A DNA stretch of 64,000 nucleotides from positions 1,426,001 through 1,490,000 of the forward strand of contig NZ_CP154799.1 in the NCBI RefSeq assembly GCF_050920705.1. The letters are read 5' to 3'. This document shows, one piece after another, positions 47,924-56,518 of the stretch. This DNA comes from Regnicoccus_A sp014224355. GTDB taxonomy: Bacteria; Cyanobacteriota; Cyanobacteriia; PCC-6307; Cyanobiaceae. The position numbers and the translations under genes are program-made. The notes beneath the pieces are model-generated. The model saw only the letters and a list, made by a program, of their open reading frames with translations. It had not been told where the DNA came from and searched no databases. Position 1 is the stretch's first letter. Every line of letters starts with the position of its first letter.

Positions 47924-48870
47924 GGGCCTGCTCCCACTCCGGGGTCATCACGGCTGCCCAAGTCACCGTTGTCGGGTTTGGCCACATGGGGCAGACCCCA
48001 GCCCAGCTTGTTGCGCAGCACCTGGAAGAACTCGTGGTCCTGCAGCCGCACGAAGCGGGCCGGGTGGGGGCTGCGGCGGATCAGCACCCGGTCTTCCGGC
48101 CACACGTAACAGCCGGCGCTGCCATCGACCACCATCATCAGCCGCTCGGGGGTGGCCGGAAACACCGTCACCGGTTCCTGGTCGCTGAACACCAGGGCGC
48201 GGGAGGCGAGGGAGTGGGGCGCGATCGGGGTGAGCTGCAGCACCGGGCAGTCGGGAGTGATCACCGGTCCGCCGGCGCTGAGGGCATAGGCGGTGGATCC
48301 TGTGGGGGTCGAGAGGATCACCCCATCGGCCGAGATGTCGACGGGTACATGGCGACCGATGGCGATCTCGAAGTGGCACATGCTGGTGAGCGGTTCCCGG
48401 TGCAGGGCCATCTCGTTGAGGCAGAGCACCTCCCAGCGCCTCTGCTCTCCTCGCATCACGCTCACCACCAGCATGGTGCGCTCCTCGACGCTCCAGCGGT
48501 CGTTGAGCAGCTGATCCATGGCCCCATCGAGCTCGCTCAGGTAGGCCTCGGCCAGGAAGCCCAGGTGGCCGGTGTTGATCGTCAGGATCGGCACGCCGAT
48601 CGGGGCGGTCTGACGGGCGGCGGAGAGCACGGTGCCGTCGCCGCCCAGCACCACGGCCAGGCTCATCTCAGGGTGAAAGCTGTCCGGCACGCAGGCGCTG
48701 TAGCCACGGCTGCGCAGGTGCTGGTCGGGATTGGCGAACCCCACCATCCCGCCGGAGCTGCTGACCCTCAGCACGCCGCTGCCGGCCGCCTCCAGGCGGC
48801 TCTGAATCACATCGGCCGTCTTGACGGCCAGATCTTTGCCGTCGTTGACGATCAGTCCGACGCAGGGCAC
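47920..48870 (-). CDS. nadK: NAD kinase
   Basis: A 316-residue enzyme that phosphorylates NAD to NADP. The GGDGT motif is at 76-80, 'CLNEMALHR' near 170, and 'ILSTPTGSTAYALSAGGP' near 205-222. The start is a GTG at 48870, because the first strand ('CVGLIVNDGKD') follows it directly. Its stop overlaps the ATG of the response regulator (ATGA), so the two are translated together. Cyanobacteria usually carry two nadK genes; this is one. Confidence 0.95.
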   Translation of the reverse strand: MPCVGLIVNDGKDLAVKTADVIQSRLEAAGSGVLRVSSSGGMVGFANPDQHLRSRGYSACVPDSFHPEMSLAVVLGGDGTVLSAARQTAPIGVPILTINTGHLGFLAEAYLSELDGAMDQLLNDRWSVEERTMLVVSVMRGEQRRWEVLCLNEMALHREPLTSMCHFEIAIGRHVPVDISADGVILSTPTGSTAYALSAGGPVITPDCPVLQLTPIAPHSLASRALVFSDQEPVTVFPATPERLMMVVDGSAGCYVWPEDRVLIRRSPHPARFVRLQDHEFFQVLRNKLGWGLPHVAKPDNGDLGSRDDPGVGAGP

Positions 48871-48931
48871 CGGTCGGAAGCAGGAACCCGTCGAGTTTAT
48901 GGGGCGCCTTCCGGCCGCGGCCTGATTGCCA

Positions 48932-49939
48932 TCAGAACTGTTCCAGGAAGCGCAGGTCGCTGGTGAACAGCCGGCGGATGTCGTCGATGCCGTGGCGCAC
49001 CATGCAGAAGCGCTCCACTCCGAGCCCGGCGGCGAAACCACTCCAGCGCTCGGGATCGAGTCCCAGCCCCTCCAGCACCGCCGGATCCACCATGCCGCAG
49101 CCCATCACCTCCAGCCAGCGCCCGCGCCACTGCACGTCCACCTCGGCCGAAGGCTCGGTGAAGGGGAAGTAGCTGGCCCGGAAACGCACCGGCAGATCGC
49201 CGAAGAACTGCTGCAGGAAGGTGGTCACGGTGCCGCGCAGGTGGCTGAAATCCAGCCCTTCATCGATCGCCAGCACCTCCACCTGATGGAACACCGGCGA
49301 GTGGGTGGCATCCACCGCATCGCGCCGGTACACCCGCCCTGGCGCCACGATCCGCACCGGCGGCGGATTGCTCTCCAGGTGGCGGATCTGCACGGGTGAG
49401 GTGTGGGTGCGCAGCAGCCGGTCGCCGGGCAGATAGAAGGTGTCCTGCATGTCCCGGGCCGGATGGTGCGGCGGGATGTTCAGCGCTGTGAAGTTGTAAT
49501 GGTCGGTTTCCGCCTCCGGACCCTCCTCCACCCGGTAGCCGAGTCCCGCGAAGATGTCGACGATCTCCTCGATCGTGCGGATCAGGGGGTGGCGATGCCC
49601 CACCGGCACATAGCGGCTCGGGGCAGTCACATCGAGGCGTTCCCCCGCCAGCTTCTCGGCCATGGCGGCGGAGCGCAGCCCCTCCAGCCGCCGGCTCAGC
49701 AGCGCCTGCACCTGCTCCTTGAGCCCGTTGGCCCGCTGACCCACCAGGGGTCGTTCGCTCGCGTCGAGCCTGCCCATGGCACCCAGCACCGCCGAGAGGC
49801 GGCCCTTCTTGCCCAGCAGCCCCACCCGCAGCCCCTCCAGCTCAGCGGTGTCACCGGCCGCGGCGATCGAGGCCGCCGCTTCGGCTTCAAGGGCGTCGAG
49901 CTGGTCGGTGAGCTGCTGCAGGCTGATCGTGGCGCTCAC
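48932..49939 (-). CDS. pheS: phenylalanyl-tRNA synthetase alpha subunit
   Basis: A 335-residue subunit. It has an N-terminal coiled coil (about 1-90) and the class II catalytic core with motif 2 ('VYRRDAVDATHSPVFHQVEVL'), 'FRASYFPFTEPSAEVDV' and motif 3 ('GLGVERFCMVRHGIDD'). It charges tRNA-Phe together with PheT, whose gene is not in the window. It is 61 bases upstream of nadK on the same strand. Confidence 0.97.
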   Translation of the reverse strand: MSATISLQQLTDQLDALEAEAAASIAAAGDTAELEGLRVGLLGKKGRLSAVLGAMGRLDASERPLVGQRANGLKEQVQALLSRRLEGLRSAAMAEKLAGERLDVTAPSRYVPVGHRHPLIRTIEEIVDIFAGLGYRVEEGPEAETDHYNFTALNIPPHHPARDMQDTFYLPGDRLLRTHTSPVQIRHLESNPPPVRIVAPGRVYRRDAVDATHSPVFHQVEVLAIDEGLDFSHLRGTVTTFLQQFFGDLPVRFRASYFPFTEPSAEVDVQWRGRWLEVMGCGMVDPAVLEGLGLDPERWSGFAAGLGVERFCMVRHGIDDIRRLFTSDLRFLEQF

Positions 49940-50019
49940 GGAACGGTGGCGGTGGCGATCGACTGTACGGAGGGAGCCTGCCTAAGTTGCCGCCTGCCTC
50001 CCTGCCCCTGCCGGTCCCG

Positions 50020-50814
50020 ATGTCCAACCTGCGGATCCTGATCAGCAACGACGACGGGGTGTTCGCCGAGGGCATTCAGACCCTGGCGGCCGAGGCGGTG
50101 GGCCGAGGCCATGCGGTCACGGTGGTCTGCCCGGATCAGGAACGCTCCGCCACCGGCCATGGCCTCACCATGCAGACCCCCCTGCGGGCGGAGCGGGCCG
50201 ATCGCCTCTTCGCGGAGGGCGTGATCGCCTGGGCCTGCAGCGGTACCCCCTCCGACTGCGTCAAGCTCGCCCTGGGTCGGCTGCTGAGCACGCCGCCCGA
50301 CCTGGTGCTCTCGGGCATCAACCATGGCCCCAACCTGGGCAGTGACGTCTTCTATTCCGGCACGGTCTCGGCGGCGATGGAGGGCACCCTCGAGGGGCTG
50401 CCTTCCCTGGCGGTGAGCAGCGCCTGCTTCGACTGGCGCCAGTTCGGCCCGGCTGCCGTGCTCGCCCTCGACGTGGCGGAAGCGGCCCTGGCCGGGGTCT
50501 GGCCGGAGGGTCTGTTGCTCAACCTCAACGTGCCGGCCCTGCCCCTGGAGCGGATCGGATCGTTGCGCTGGTGCCGCCCGGCGGTGCGCCGCTACCGCGA
50601 CCAGTTCGATCAGCGCACCGACCCGCGTGGGCGCACCTACTACTGGCTGGCCGGTGAAGTGGTCGATGACCTCGCTTCCGCCACGGCCGGCCCCCGCGAC
50701 TGGCCCACGGACGTGGCCCAGATCCAAGCCGGCGGCGCAGCCCTGACGCCTCTGCAGCCGGAACTGTTCTGGCGAGGTGGCCTCGAGGCGCTGCCGGTTC
50801 AGTTGGGGCGGTGA
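50020..50814 (+). CDS. surE: 5'/3'-nucleotidase SurE
   Basis: A 264-residue survival-protein phosphatase that removes phosphate from nucleotides. The metal site Asp11-Asp12 lies in 'SNDDGVFAEGI', 'PDQERSATGHGLT' and 'SGINHGPNLGSDVFYSGTVSA' follow. The ATG at 50020 is chosen because the first strand begins there. It is divergent to pheS; its tail overlaps the DUF3611 gene by 16 bases. Confidence 0.95.
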   Translation: MSNLRILISNDDGVFAEGIQTLAAEAVGRGHAVTVVCPDQERSATGHGLTMQTPLRAERADRLFAEGVIAWACSGTPSDCVKLALGRLLSTPPDLVLSGINHGPNLGSDVFYSGTVSAAMEGTLEGLPSLAVSSACFDWRQFGPAAVLALDVAEAALAGVWPEGLLLNLNVPALPLERIGSLRWCRPAVRRYRDQFDQRTDPRGRTYYWLAGEVVDDLASATAGPRDWPTDVAQIQAGGAALTPLQPELFWRGGLEALPVQLGR

Positions 50815-51380
50815 ACCCGCTGCAGCAGCCAGAGGCTGAACAACAGGCCGATCAGATGGGCGAACAGCACCTGGGTGTTGCTCAGCACCGAGAGCATCTC
50901 GATCGAGGTGATCGGCAGACCCACCAGGCCACCCCGGGTGCCGGGCGGCACGGCCAGCTGGGCGCCGAAGAAACCGGGCACCTGCATCGAGGCCTGAACG
51001 AACAGGCTGCCGGCCAGGGCCTGATAGCCCACGGCCGCCAGGGTCAGCCCGGCCAGATCGGCCAGAACACCCCGCTTGATCAGACGACTGGTTTCCCCAC
51101 GGCTGGGCCGGACAGGGCTGGCCAGGGCCCGGCCGCAGCGCACCACCAGCCAGCTCTGCCAGATGCACCAGAGCAGAAGGAAGAACGACAGGGTGGTCAG
51201 CGACAGCCCGGGACCCAGGCCCATGGAGCGGGCGGTGTTGGCAGCCAGGCGCCCGCCGATGTTGTTGAACAGCAGCACGCCCACCACCACCACCCCCAGC
51301 GACATCTGGGTCCAGAAGCGGATCCAGCCCACCCGGCGCAGGGCCGCGGAGACCAGCTGGAGATCAAGGCGGTCAGCCAT
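50799..51380 (-). CDS. DUF3611 membrane protein
   Basis: A 193-residue protein with four membrane helices (about 25-45, 58-80, 108-130, 165-188) of the cyanobacterial/plastid DUF3611 family ('RVGWIRFWTQMSLGVVVVGVL'). The ATG at 51380 is preferred; a frame extension upstream is Arg/Pro-rich and unlikely. The role is unknown. Confidence 0.85.
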   Translation of the reverse strand: MADRLDLQLVSAALRRVGWIRFWTQMSLGVVVVGVLLFNNIGGRLAANTARSMGLGPGLSLTTLSFFLLLWCIWQSWLVVRCGRALASPVRPSRGETSRLIKRGVLADLAGLTLAAVGYQALAGSLFVQASMQVPGFFGAQLAVPPGTRGGLVGLPITSIEMLSVLSNTQVLFAHLIGLLFSLWLLQRVHRPN

Positions 51381-51532
51381 CGCAGCGCGGAACCGGGGGT
51401 GGAGCGTCCCAAACTTGCCATGGCCCGTCCCGCAGGGCAGGAACCTGCAGGGCCGGAACCTGCATGGAAGGATGGAATCCAAGCCGGGCTGCCTCCGATT
51501 CCTTGATTCCCCTGCGATCCCCCCAGGACGCC

Positions 51533-52528
51533 ATGCGGCCCACGGCCGTCGCCCTGGGCAGCTTCGATGGCCTGCACCAGGGGCACCGCCGGGTGATCGC
51601 CGCCGTCGCCAGTGCCCCGACCCCGGGACTGATTCCCACGGTGGTGAGTTTCTGGCCCCACCCCCGTGAGCTGCTCTACGGCGAGCCCCGCCTGCGCCTC
51701 GATCTCCCCAGCGAGAAGCTGGCGCTGCTCGAGCCCTACGGCATCCGCCAGCTGGTGCTGGTGCCCTTCACCCGCGACCTCTCCCTGCTCAGCCCTGAGG
51801 CTTTCGTGGAGCAGGTGCTGGTGGGGGAGCTCCAGGCCAGGGAGGTGGCCGTGGGTGAGAACTTCCGCTTTGGCCACGACCGGGTCGGTGACACCGCCAG
51901 CCTGCGGGAGATGGGCCGACGCCATGGCCTGCGGGTGCTGGTCTCCCCGATGCTCTGGGACGGGGCCGAGCGGATCAGCAGCAGCAGGATCCGCCGGGCC
52001 CTGGCCGCGGGGGCCATCGATGAGGCCAACCGTCTGCTGGAGCGCCCCTACCGCTTCAGCGGCAGGGTGGTGCGCGGGCGGGGGCTGGGCCGGCAGCTCA
52101 GCTGGCCCACGGCGAATCTGCAGGTGGATGGCCGCAAGTTTCTGCCCCTGGAGGGGGTCTATGCCGCCCGGGTGCGCCGCCTCACCCCGGCCGGCGGGGG
52201 GCAGGCGCTGCTGCCCTGCGGTGAAGCCATGGCGGCGGTGATGAACCTGGGCCCCCAGCCCACGGTGGATCCCCTGGCCCCTTCGGCGGTGGAGGTGCAC
52301 CTGCTCGATCGGGAGCTGGACCTGGTGGGACGGGATCTGGAGGTGGAGCCGGTGCAGCTGCTGCGCCGCCAGCAACGGTTTGCCGGCCTCGAGGAGCTCA
52401 GCCGCCAGATCGGTGTGGACGCATCGCTGGCCCGCAGCCTGCTCGGACCTGAAGCTTCAGGGGGCGTAGGCGTTGCTCAGGCCCCAGCCGATGAAGGCGG
52501 CAATCCCTCCGAGCAGCAGAATTCCTGA
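51533..52528 (+). CDS. ribF: riboflavin kinase / FAD synthetase
   Basis: A bifunctional enzyme that makes FMN and FAD. The N-terminal adenylyltransferase has 'LGSFDGLHQGH' and 'VGENFRFGHDR' with 'ISSSRIRRAL'. The C-terminal kinase has 'GRGLGRQLSWPTANL' and 'GVYAARV'. The ATG at 51533 starts exactly at the first strand. The last 20-25 residues are low-complexity and lie antisense to a small membrane-protein gene, so the true C-terminus may be shorter. Confidence 0.95.
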   Translation: MRPTAVALGSFDGLHQGHRRVIAAVASAPTPGLIPTVVSFWPHPRELLYGEPRLRLDLPSEKLALLEPYGIRQLVLVPFTRDLSLLSPEAFVEQVLVGELQAREVAVGENFRFGHDRVGDTASLREMGRRHGLRVLVSPMLWDGAERISSSRIRRALAAGAIDEANRLLERPYRFSGRVVRGRGLGRQLSWPTANLQVDGRKFLPLEGVYAARVRRLTPAGGGQALLPCGEAMAAVMNLGPQPTVDPLAPSAVEVHLLDRELDLVGRDLEVEPVQLLRRQQRFAGLEELSRQIGVDASLARSLLGPEASGGVGVAQAPADEGGNPSEQQNS

Positions 52529-52570
52529 GATCAGCACCAGCATCGGGCTGTCACCGCCACCGAAATCCAT
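52457..52570 (-). CDS. single-helix membrane mini-protein, 37 aa
   Basis: A 37-residue protein. Polar start 'MDFGGGDSPM', then one membrane helix ('LVLISGILLLGGIAAFIGWGL') and a short tail ending in Ala-Pro. It has the size and layout of small photosynthetic or NDH-complex subunits, but I cannot match it to a named one. It overlaps the end of ribF on the other strand by 72 bases and starts divergent to thiE. Confidence 0.6.
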   Translation of the reverse strand: MDFGGGDSPMLVLISGILLLGGIAAFIGWGLSNAYAP

Positions 52571-52617
52571 TGCCGTCTGCCCTGGAGTCGGCCCCACCTT
52601 ACGCAGGTTCCGATCCC

Positions 52618-53670
52618 GTGAATGCCGCCCCGACGACGCCTGAGCCGGCCGTACTGCGCCTGCTCGACGCCAACCTCGATCGCGCCCGCGAAGGTCTGCG
52701 GGTGCTGGAAGACTGGTGCCGCTTCGGCCTCGATCGCCAGGATCTGGTGGCCCGCCTCAAGGACCTGCGCCACCGCCTGGGTCGCTGCCACCGCGCCGCC
52801 TACAAGGCCGCCCGCCACACCGCCAGCGACGGGGGCGCCGGCCTGGCCCATCCCGCCCAGAGCGAGCGGCAGCAACCGGTGCAGGTGGTGGCTGCCAACG
52901 CCGGCAGGGCCCAGGAGGCCCTGCGGGTGCTGGAGGAGTTCAGTCGCGGCCATGATCCTCAGCTGGCGGCCGAGGCCGCTGCGATCCGCTACGCCCTCTA
53001 CGACCTGGAGGTGGATCTGATGCGGGCCTGCGGCGCCGCCGCTGGACGCCGTGACCAGCTGCTGCGCTGCCATCTGTACCTGATCACCAGCCCGTCGCCC
53101 CGCCTGCTTGCAACCGTGACCGCGGCCCTGGAGGCGGGGGTGCGCCTGGTTCAGTACCGCGCCAAGCAGGCCGACGACCTGCAGCGCTGGCAGGAAGCCC
53201 GCGCCCTGCGTCAGCTCTGCTCCCGCTATGGCGCGTTGTTCATCGTCAACGACCGGGTGGATCTGGCTCTGGCGGTGCAGGCCGATGGGGTGCACCTGGG
53301 CCAGGGGGATCTGCCCCCCGCCGAGGCGCGGCGCCTGCTGGGCCCCGATCGCCTGATCGGCCGCAGCACCCAGCGGATCGAGCAGTTGCGCCAGGCGGTG
53401 GCCGATGGCTGCGACTACGTGGGTGTCGGCCCCATCAACGCCACCCCCACCAAGCCGGGGCGAGACCCCGTGGGACTGGCCTACGTGAGCCAGGCGGCCG
53501 CTGAAAGCCCGATTCCCTTCTTCGCCATCGGCGGACTTGAGGCCACCACCCTGCCGCCGGTGCTCGCGGCCGGCGGTCGGCGGGTGGCGGTGGTGCGGGC
53601 GATCATCGAGGCCGAAGATCCGCACAGGGCCAGCCACGAGCTGCTCGAGGCCCTGCAGGAGGAGGCATGA
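52618..53670 (+). CDS. thiE: thiamine-phosphate synthase with N-terminal extension
   Basis: A 350-residue protein. The C-terminal 210 residues are ThiE, which couples HMP-PP and thiazole phosphate to thiamine phosphate: 'VQYRAKQADD', 'LFIVNDRVDLALAVQADGVHLGQ' and 'GVGPINATPTKPGRDPVGL'. The first 140 residues are the extra helical domain seen in cyanobacterial ThiE ('RLLDANLDRAREGLRVLED'). The GTG at 52618 is preferred over a TTG at 52570. It overlaps thiS by ATGA. Confidence 0.95.
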   Translation: MNAAPTTPEPAVLRLLDANLDRAREGLRVLEDWCRFGLDRQDLVARLKDLRHRLGRCHRAAYKAARHTASDGGAGLAHPAQSERQQPVQVVAANAGRAQEALRVLEEFSRGHDPQLAAEAAAIRYALYDLEVDLMRACGAAAGRRDQLLRCHLYLITSPSPRLLATVTAALEAGVRLVQYRAKQADDLQRWQEARALRQLCSRYGALFIVNDRVDLALAVQADGVHLGQGDLPPAEARRLLGPDRLIGRSTQRIEQLRQAVADGCDYVGVGPINATPTKPGRDPVGLAYVSQAAAESPIPFFAIGGLEATTLPPVLAAGGRRVAVVRAIIEAEDPHRASHELLEALQEEA

Positions 53671-53900
53671 GCGACACCGGCAGGGCCGGCGGTGGCGTCA
53701 CGATCCAGCTCAACGGGGAAGCGCGCCCCTGCCCCTCAGGCCTGCATCTGCTGGAGGTGCTGCGGCACTTCGGCTATGAACCGCGGCTGGTGGTGGTGGA
53801 GTTCAACGGTGTGATTCTGCCCCGCACCGCCTGGGCTGAGCAGGCCGTTGGCGAGGACGCCGTACTCGAGGTGGTCACCATCGTGGGGGGTGGTTCCTAG
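53667..53900 (+). CDS. thiS: thiamine synthesis sulfur carrier ThiS
   Basis: A 77-residue ubiquitin-like protein that carries sulfur as a C-terminal thiocarboxylate for thiazole formation. It ends 'VTIVGGGS', so the active Gly-Gly is followed by one extra Ser, which would need removal or be tolerated. 'VVEFNGVILPRTAWAEQAVGEDAVLEVV' is typical. It overlaps thiE by four bases and belongs to the same unit. Confidence 0.92.
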   Translation: MSDTGRAGGGVTIQLNGEARPCPSGLHLLEVLRHFGYEPRLVVVEFNGVILPRTAWAEQAVGEDAVLEVVTIVGGGS

Positions 53901-53929
53901 ATTCGGCGCACTTGCTTCGGGTGACACCT

Positions 53930-54907
53930 GTGTCCCCTCGTCCCTTCCCGATCGCCTTCCTGAGGCTGCGCCGGCTGACCATGGTGGCTCTGATGCCCCT
54001 GCTGGTCTGTGGGTTGCTGCTGCTCTCGTCGCCGTCGCCCAGCTGGGCGGCCCGCGGCGGGCGCATCGGCGGCGGCAGCTTCCGCTCAGCGCCCTCCATT
54101 CCCCGCAGCTACAGCGGCGGTGGCGGCGGCTACCGGGGCGGCTACGGCGGTGGCGGGTACCGCGGTGGATACGGCGGCGGCATCGGCTTCCCCTTCCTGA
54201 TCCCCATCTTCGGATTCGGCGGTGGGGGGCTGTTCGGTTTCCTGATCCTGATGGCGATCGCCGGTTTTCTCGTCAACGCCCTGCGCGGCGCTGGCGGTTC
54301 CATGACCGGCGGGGAGGGTGGCCGTCTGGTCGCGGCTCCCCGCGCCGACGGTCCGGTCACCATCGCCCAGCTGCAGGTGGGCCTGCTGGCCTCCGCCCGG
54401 GAGCTCCAGGACGATCTGCGCCGCCTGGCCGCCACGGCAGACACCACCGGCAGCGCCGGCCTGCAGCGGCTGCTCCAGGAGACCAGCCTCTCCCTGCTGC
54501 GCCAGCCCGAACTCTGGGTCTACGCCAACAGCGAACTGGGCCAGGTCCCCTTCGCCACGGCTGAATCCACTTTCAACCGCCTCTCGATGACCGAGCGCAG
54601 CAAGCTGCGCAGTGAGGTCACCTCCAACGTGCGTGGTCAGCGCTTCCAGGATGAAGCGGCCGCCAGTGGCCCCACCGATGCGGCCAGCGACTTCATCGCG
54701 GTCACCCTGCTGGTGGCCAGCCGGGGCCGCATCCCGCTCAAGCCCTTCACCACCGCCGACGGTCTGCGGGATGCCCTCGGCGTGATCGGGGCGGTCTCGG
54801 TCAGCGACCTGATCGCCCTGGAGGTGATCTGGCAGCCCGAGGGCAAGGGGGAAGTGCTCAGCACCGAGGAGCTGCTCACGGCCTATCCGCAGCTGCAGCA
54901 CCTCTGA
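53930..54907 (+). CDS. DUF1517 membrane protein with Gly-rich stretch
   Basis: A 325-residue protein. It has a signal peptide (basic, then 'LMPLLVCGLLLLSS', cut near SWA), a Gly/Tyr/Arg-rich repeat stretch (genomic about 54105-54180), a membrane helix near residues 95-115, and a soluble alpha/beta part of the DUF1517 family ('VALLQVGLLASARELQDDL'-like and 'TLLVASRGRIPL'). The GTG at 53930 is chosen to give a standard signal; a GTG at 53921, a TTG at 53912 and an ATG at 53981 are also possible. The function is unknown. Confidence 0.8.
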   Translation: MSPRPFPIAFLRLRRLTMVALMPLLVCGLLLLSSPSPSWAARGGRIGGGSFRSAPSIPRSYSGGGGGYRGGYGGGGYRGGYGGGIGFPFLIPIFGFGGGGLFGFLILMAIAGFLVNALRGAGGSMTGGEGGRLVAAPRADGPVTIAQLQVGLLASARELQDDLRRLAATADTTGSAGLQRLLQETSLSLLRQPELWVYANSELGQVPFATAESTFNRLSMTERSKLRSEVTSNVRGQRFQDEAAASGPTDAASDFIAVTLLVASRGRIPLKPFTTADGLRDALGVIGAVSVSDLIALEVIWQPEGKGEVLSTEELLTAYPQLQHL

Positions 54908-55589
54908 GGGCCAGCAGGATGCGCAGGGCCGCCATGGCGGCTCCATAGCCGTTGTCGATGTTCACCACGCTGAGTCCAGGGGCGCAGCTGGCGAGCATCC
55001 CGTTCAGGGCCGCCACCCCACCGGCGCTCACGCCGTAGCCCACCGACACCGGAACGCCGATCACCGGCTGGGGCAGCAGTCCGGCCAGCACCGTGGGCAG
55101 GGCGCCTTCCATGCCGGCGCAGGCGATCAGCACCCGGGCGCCGCGCAGCCGCGGCAGCTGATCCAGCAGCCTGTGCAGACCGGCCACGCCCACATCCACC
55201 ACCAGCTCGGTGGTCACCCCATGGCAGCGCAGGGCCAGCTGGGCCTCGTGGGCCACGGGCAGATCGCTGGTGCCGCCGCAGAGCACCTGCACCAGGCCCA
55301 GGGCCGGATCCGCGGCCGGGATGGGGCCGCTGGTGAGGCAGCGGGCCTGGCTGTGGTGCCGCAGCTCGCCGGCAAGCTGGGGCCTCTGGCGCTGCAGCCA
55401 CTCCTGAATGGCCGACGCCTTCCCCTCAGCCACCCGGGTCACCAGGGCCAGCTCGCCGGCCTCGTGCAGGCGCTCGAGGATCGTCACGATCTGATCGACG
55501 TCCTTGCTCTCGCCCCAGACCGCCTCCACCATCCCCAGCCGCTGGCGCCGCCCCAGATCCAGCCGCGCCAGGGGCTCGGGCGTGGTCAT
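54876..55589 (-). CDS. larB: nickel-pincer cofactor synthesis protein LarB
   Basis: A 237-residue PurE-like carboxylase that carboxylates and hydrolyses nicotinic acid adenine dinucleotide in making the nickel-pincer cofactor. The Gly-rich 'VLCGGTSDLPVAHEAQLAL', 'VLIACAGMEGALPTVLAGL' and 'GVPVSVGYGVSAGG' segments identify it. LarC and LarE are not in this window. Its ATG overlaps the stop of the upstream gene (ATGA). Confidence 0.92.
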   Translation of the reverse strand: MTTPEPLARLDLGRRQRLGMVEAVWGESKDVDQIVTILERLHEAGELALVTRVAEGKASAIQEWLQRQRPQLAGELRHHSQARCLTSGPIPAADPALGLVQVLCGGTSDLPVAHEAQLALRCHGVTTELVVDVGVAGLHRLLDQLPRLRGARVLIACAGMEGALPTVLAGLLPQPVIGVPVSVGYGVSAGGVAALNGMLASCAPGLSVVNIDNGYGAAMAALRILLALRGAAAADRP

Positions 55590-56032
55590 TGGGGGATCAG
55601 TTCACCGCTGAACAGCAGGGGAAAGGGATGGGGGTCGCTGCGGCCGGTCCCCTGCCGCGCCAGCTCGTCGAAGCGCTGCTGGACCCGTTGCACCTCGGCG
55701 TCGGCGATGCCCTGCCACTGGCGGCGGCTGGCCCAGTGGATCAGCAGAAGCCCCTCTTCGCCGGCGGCATCCCAGTAGATCCGCCGCTCGAGAAAACCAC
55801 TCTGCCGGCGCAACCACGGCTCCCAGCTCTGCCGCTCCGCCTCCAGCCAGGGCTCGCGATCGACGGCCGGCACCTTCAGGCGCAACACCTCCACCACCAC
55901 CTGTTCGCTGCTGGCCCCCTGGGTTGGCTGAGCTGGCTCCATCTGGGTCTGGCCGGCTGCGGCGACGGCGGTGGGCATCACACCCAGGAGCATGGCCAAC
56001 AGCAGCAGTGTCAGGGCGCAGACCCTACCCAT
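55586..56032 (-). CDS. TIGR03792-type exported protein
   Basis: A 148-residue protein with a signal peptide (MGRVCALTLLLLAMLLG..., cut after AVA) and a compact domain like the cyanobacterial TIGR03792 family: 'VVVEVLRLKVPAVDREPWLE', 'QSGFLERRIYWD' and 'LLIHWASRRQWQGI'. This resembles antibiotic-monooxygenase-like folds. Its ATG overlaps the ispF stop by eight bases, and its stop overlaps larB. The function is unknown. Confidence 0.75.
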   Translation of the reverse strand: MGRVCALTLLLLAMLLGVMPTAVAAAGQTQMEPAQPTQGASSEQVVVEVLRLKVPAVDREPWLEAERQSWEPWLRRQSGFLERRIYWDAAGEEGLLLIHWASRRQWQGIADAEVQRVQQRFDELARQGTGRSDPHPFPLLFSGELIPQ

Positions 56033-56518
56033 TCCCGCCACCGCACGGCTCCAGCAGGGCCACGGCGTGGCAGGCGATCCCCTCCTCCCGCCCGGTGGGA
56101 CCGAGGGTCTCGTTGGTGGTGGCCTTGATGCCCACCTGATCCGGATCGAGGCCCATGCGCCGGGCGATCGCCGCGCGCATGGCGGCGATGTGGGGCCGCA
56201 GCTTCGGGCGCTCGGCAATCACCACCGTGTCGACATTCACCACCCGCCAGCCCCGCGCCTGCACCAGGGCCACCACCTGCTCCAGGAGCACCAGGCTGTC
56301 GGCACCCCGCCAGCGCTCATCGTCGGGGGGAAGTGCTGGCCGATGTCGCCCAGGCTGAGGGCCCCCAGCAGGGCATCCATCAGGGCATGGACCAGCACGT
56401 CGGCATCGCTGTGACCATCGAGGCCGAGACCGGCGGGATGCTCCAGGGTCAGCCCCCCCAGGATCAGGGGGCGCCCCGGCACCAGCCGGTGGATGTCGTA
56501 GCCGTTGCCGATCCGCAT
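56025..56518 (-). CDS. ispF: 2-C-methyl-D-erythritol 2,4-cyclodiphosphate synthase (fused to TrmD; frameshift as read)
   Basis: The MEP-pathway enzyme that cyclises CDP-ME 2-phosphate. The metal site Asp-Ile-His ('GNGYDIHRLVPGRPL') and 'GLDGHSDADVLVHALMDALLGA' are clear. The C-terminal part ('LLEQVVALVQARGWRV', 'GIKATTNETLGPTGREEGI') is in another frame. One extra base in the G6 run at 56325-56330 joins them as 'FPPDDERWRGADSLV'. The frame is continuous with trmD upstream: no stop separates them, so IspF may be made as a fusion or from its own ATG (56524 or 56518). Confidence 0.9.

Noticed and set aside
54105..54180. GC-rich repeats
   Set aside because: They encode the Gly/Tyr/Arg-rich stretch of the DUF1517 protein and are not a separate element.
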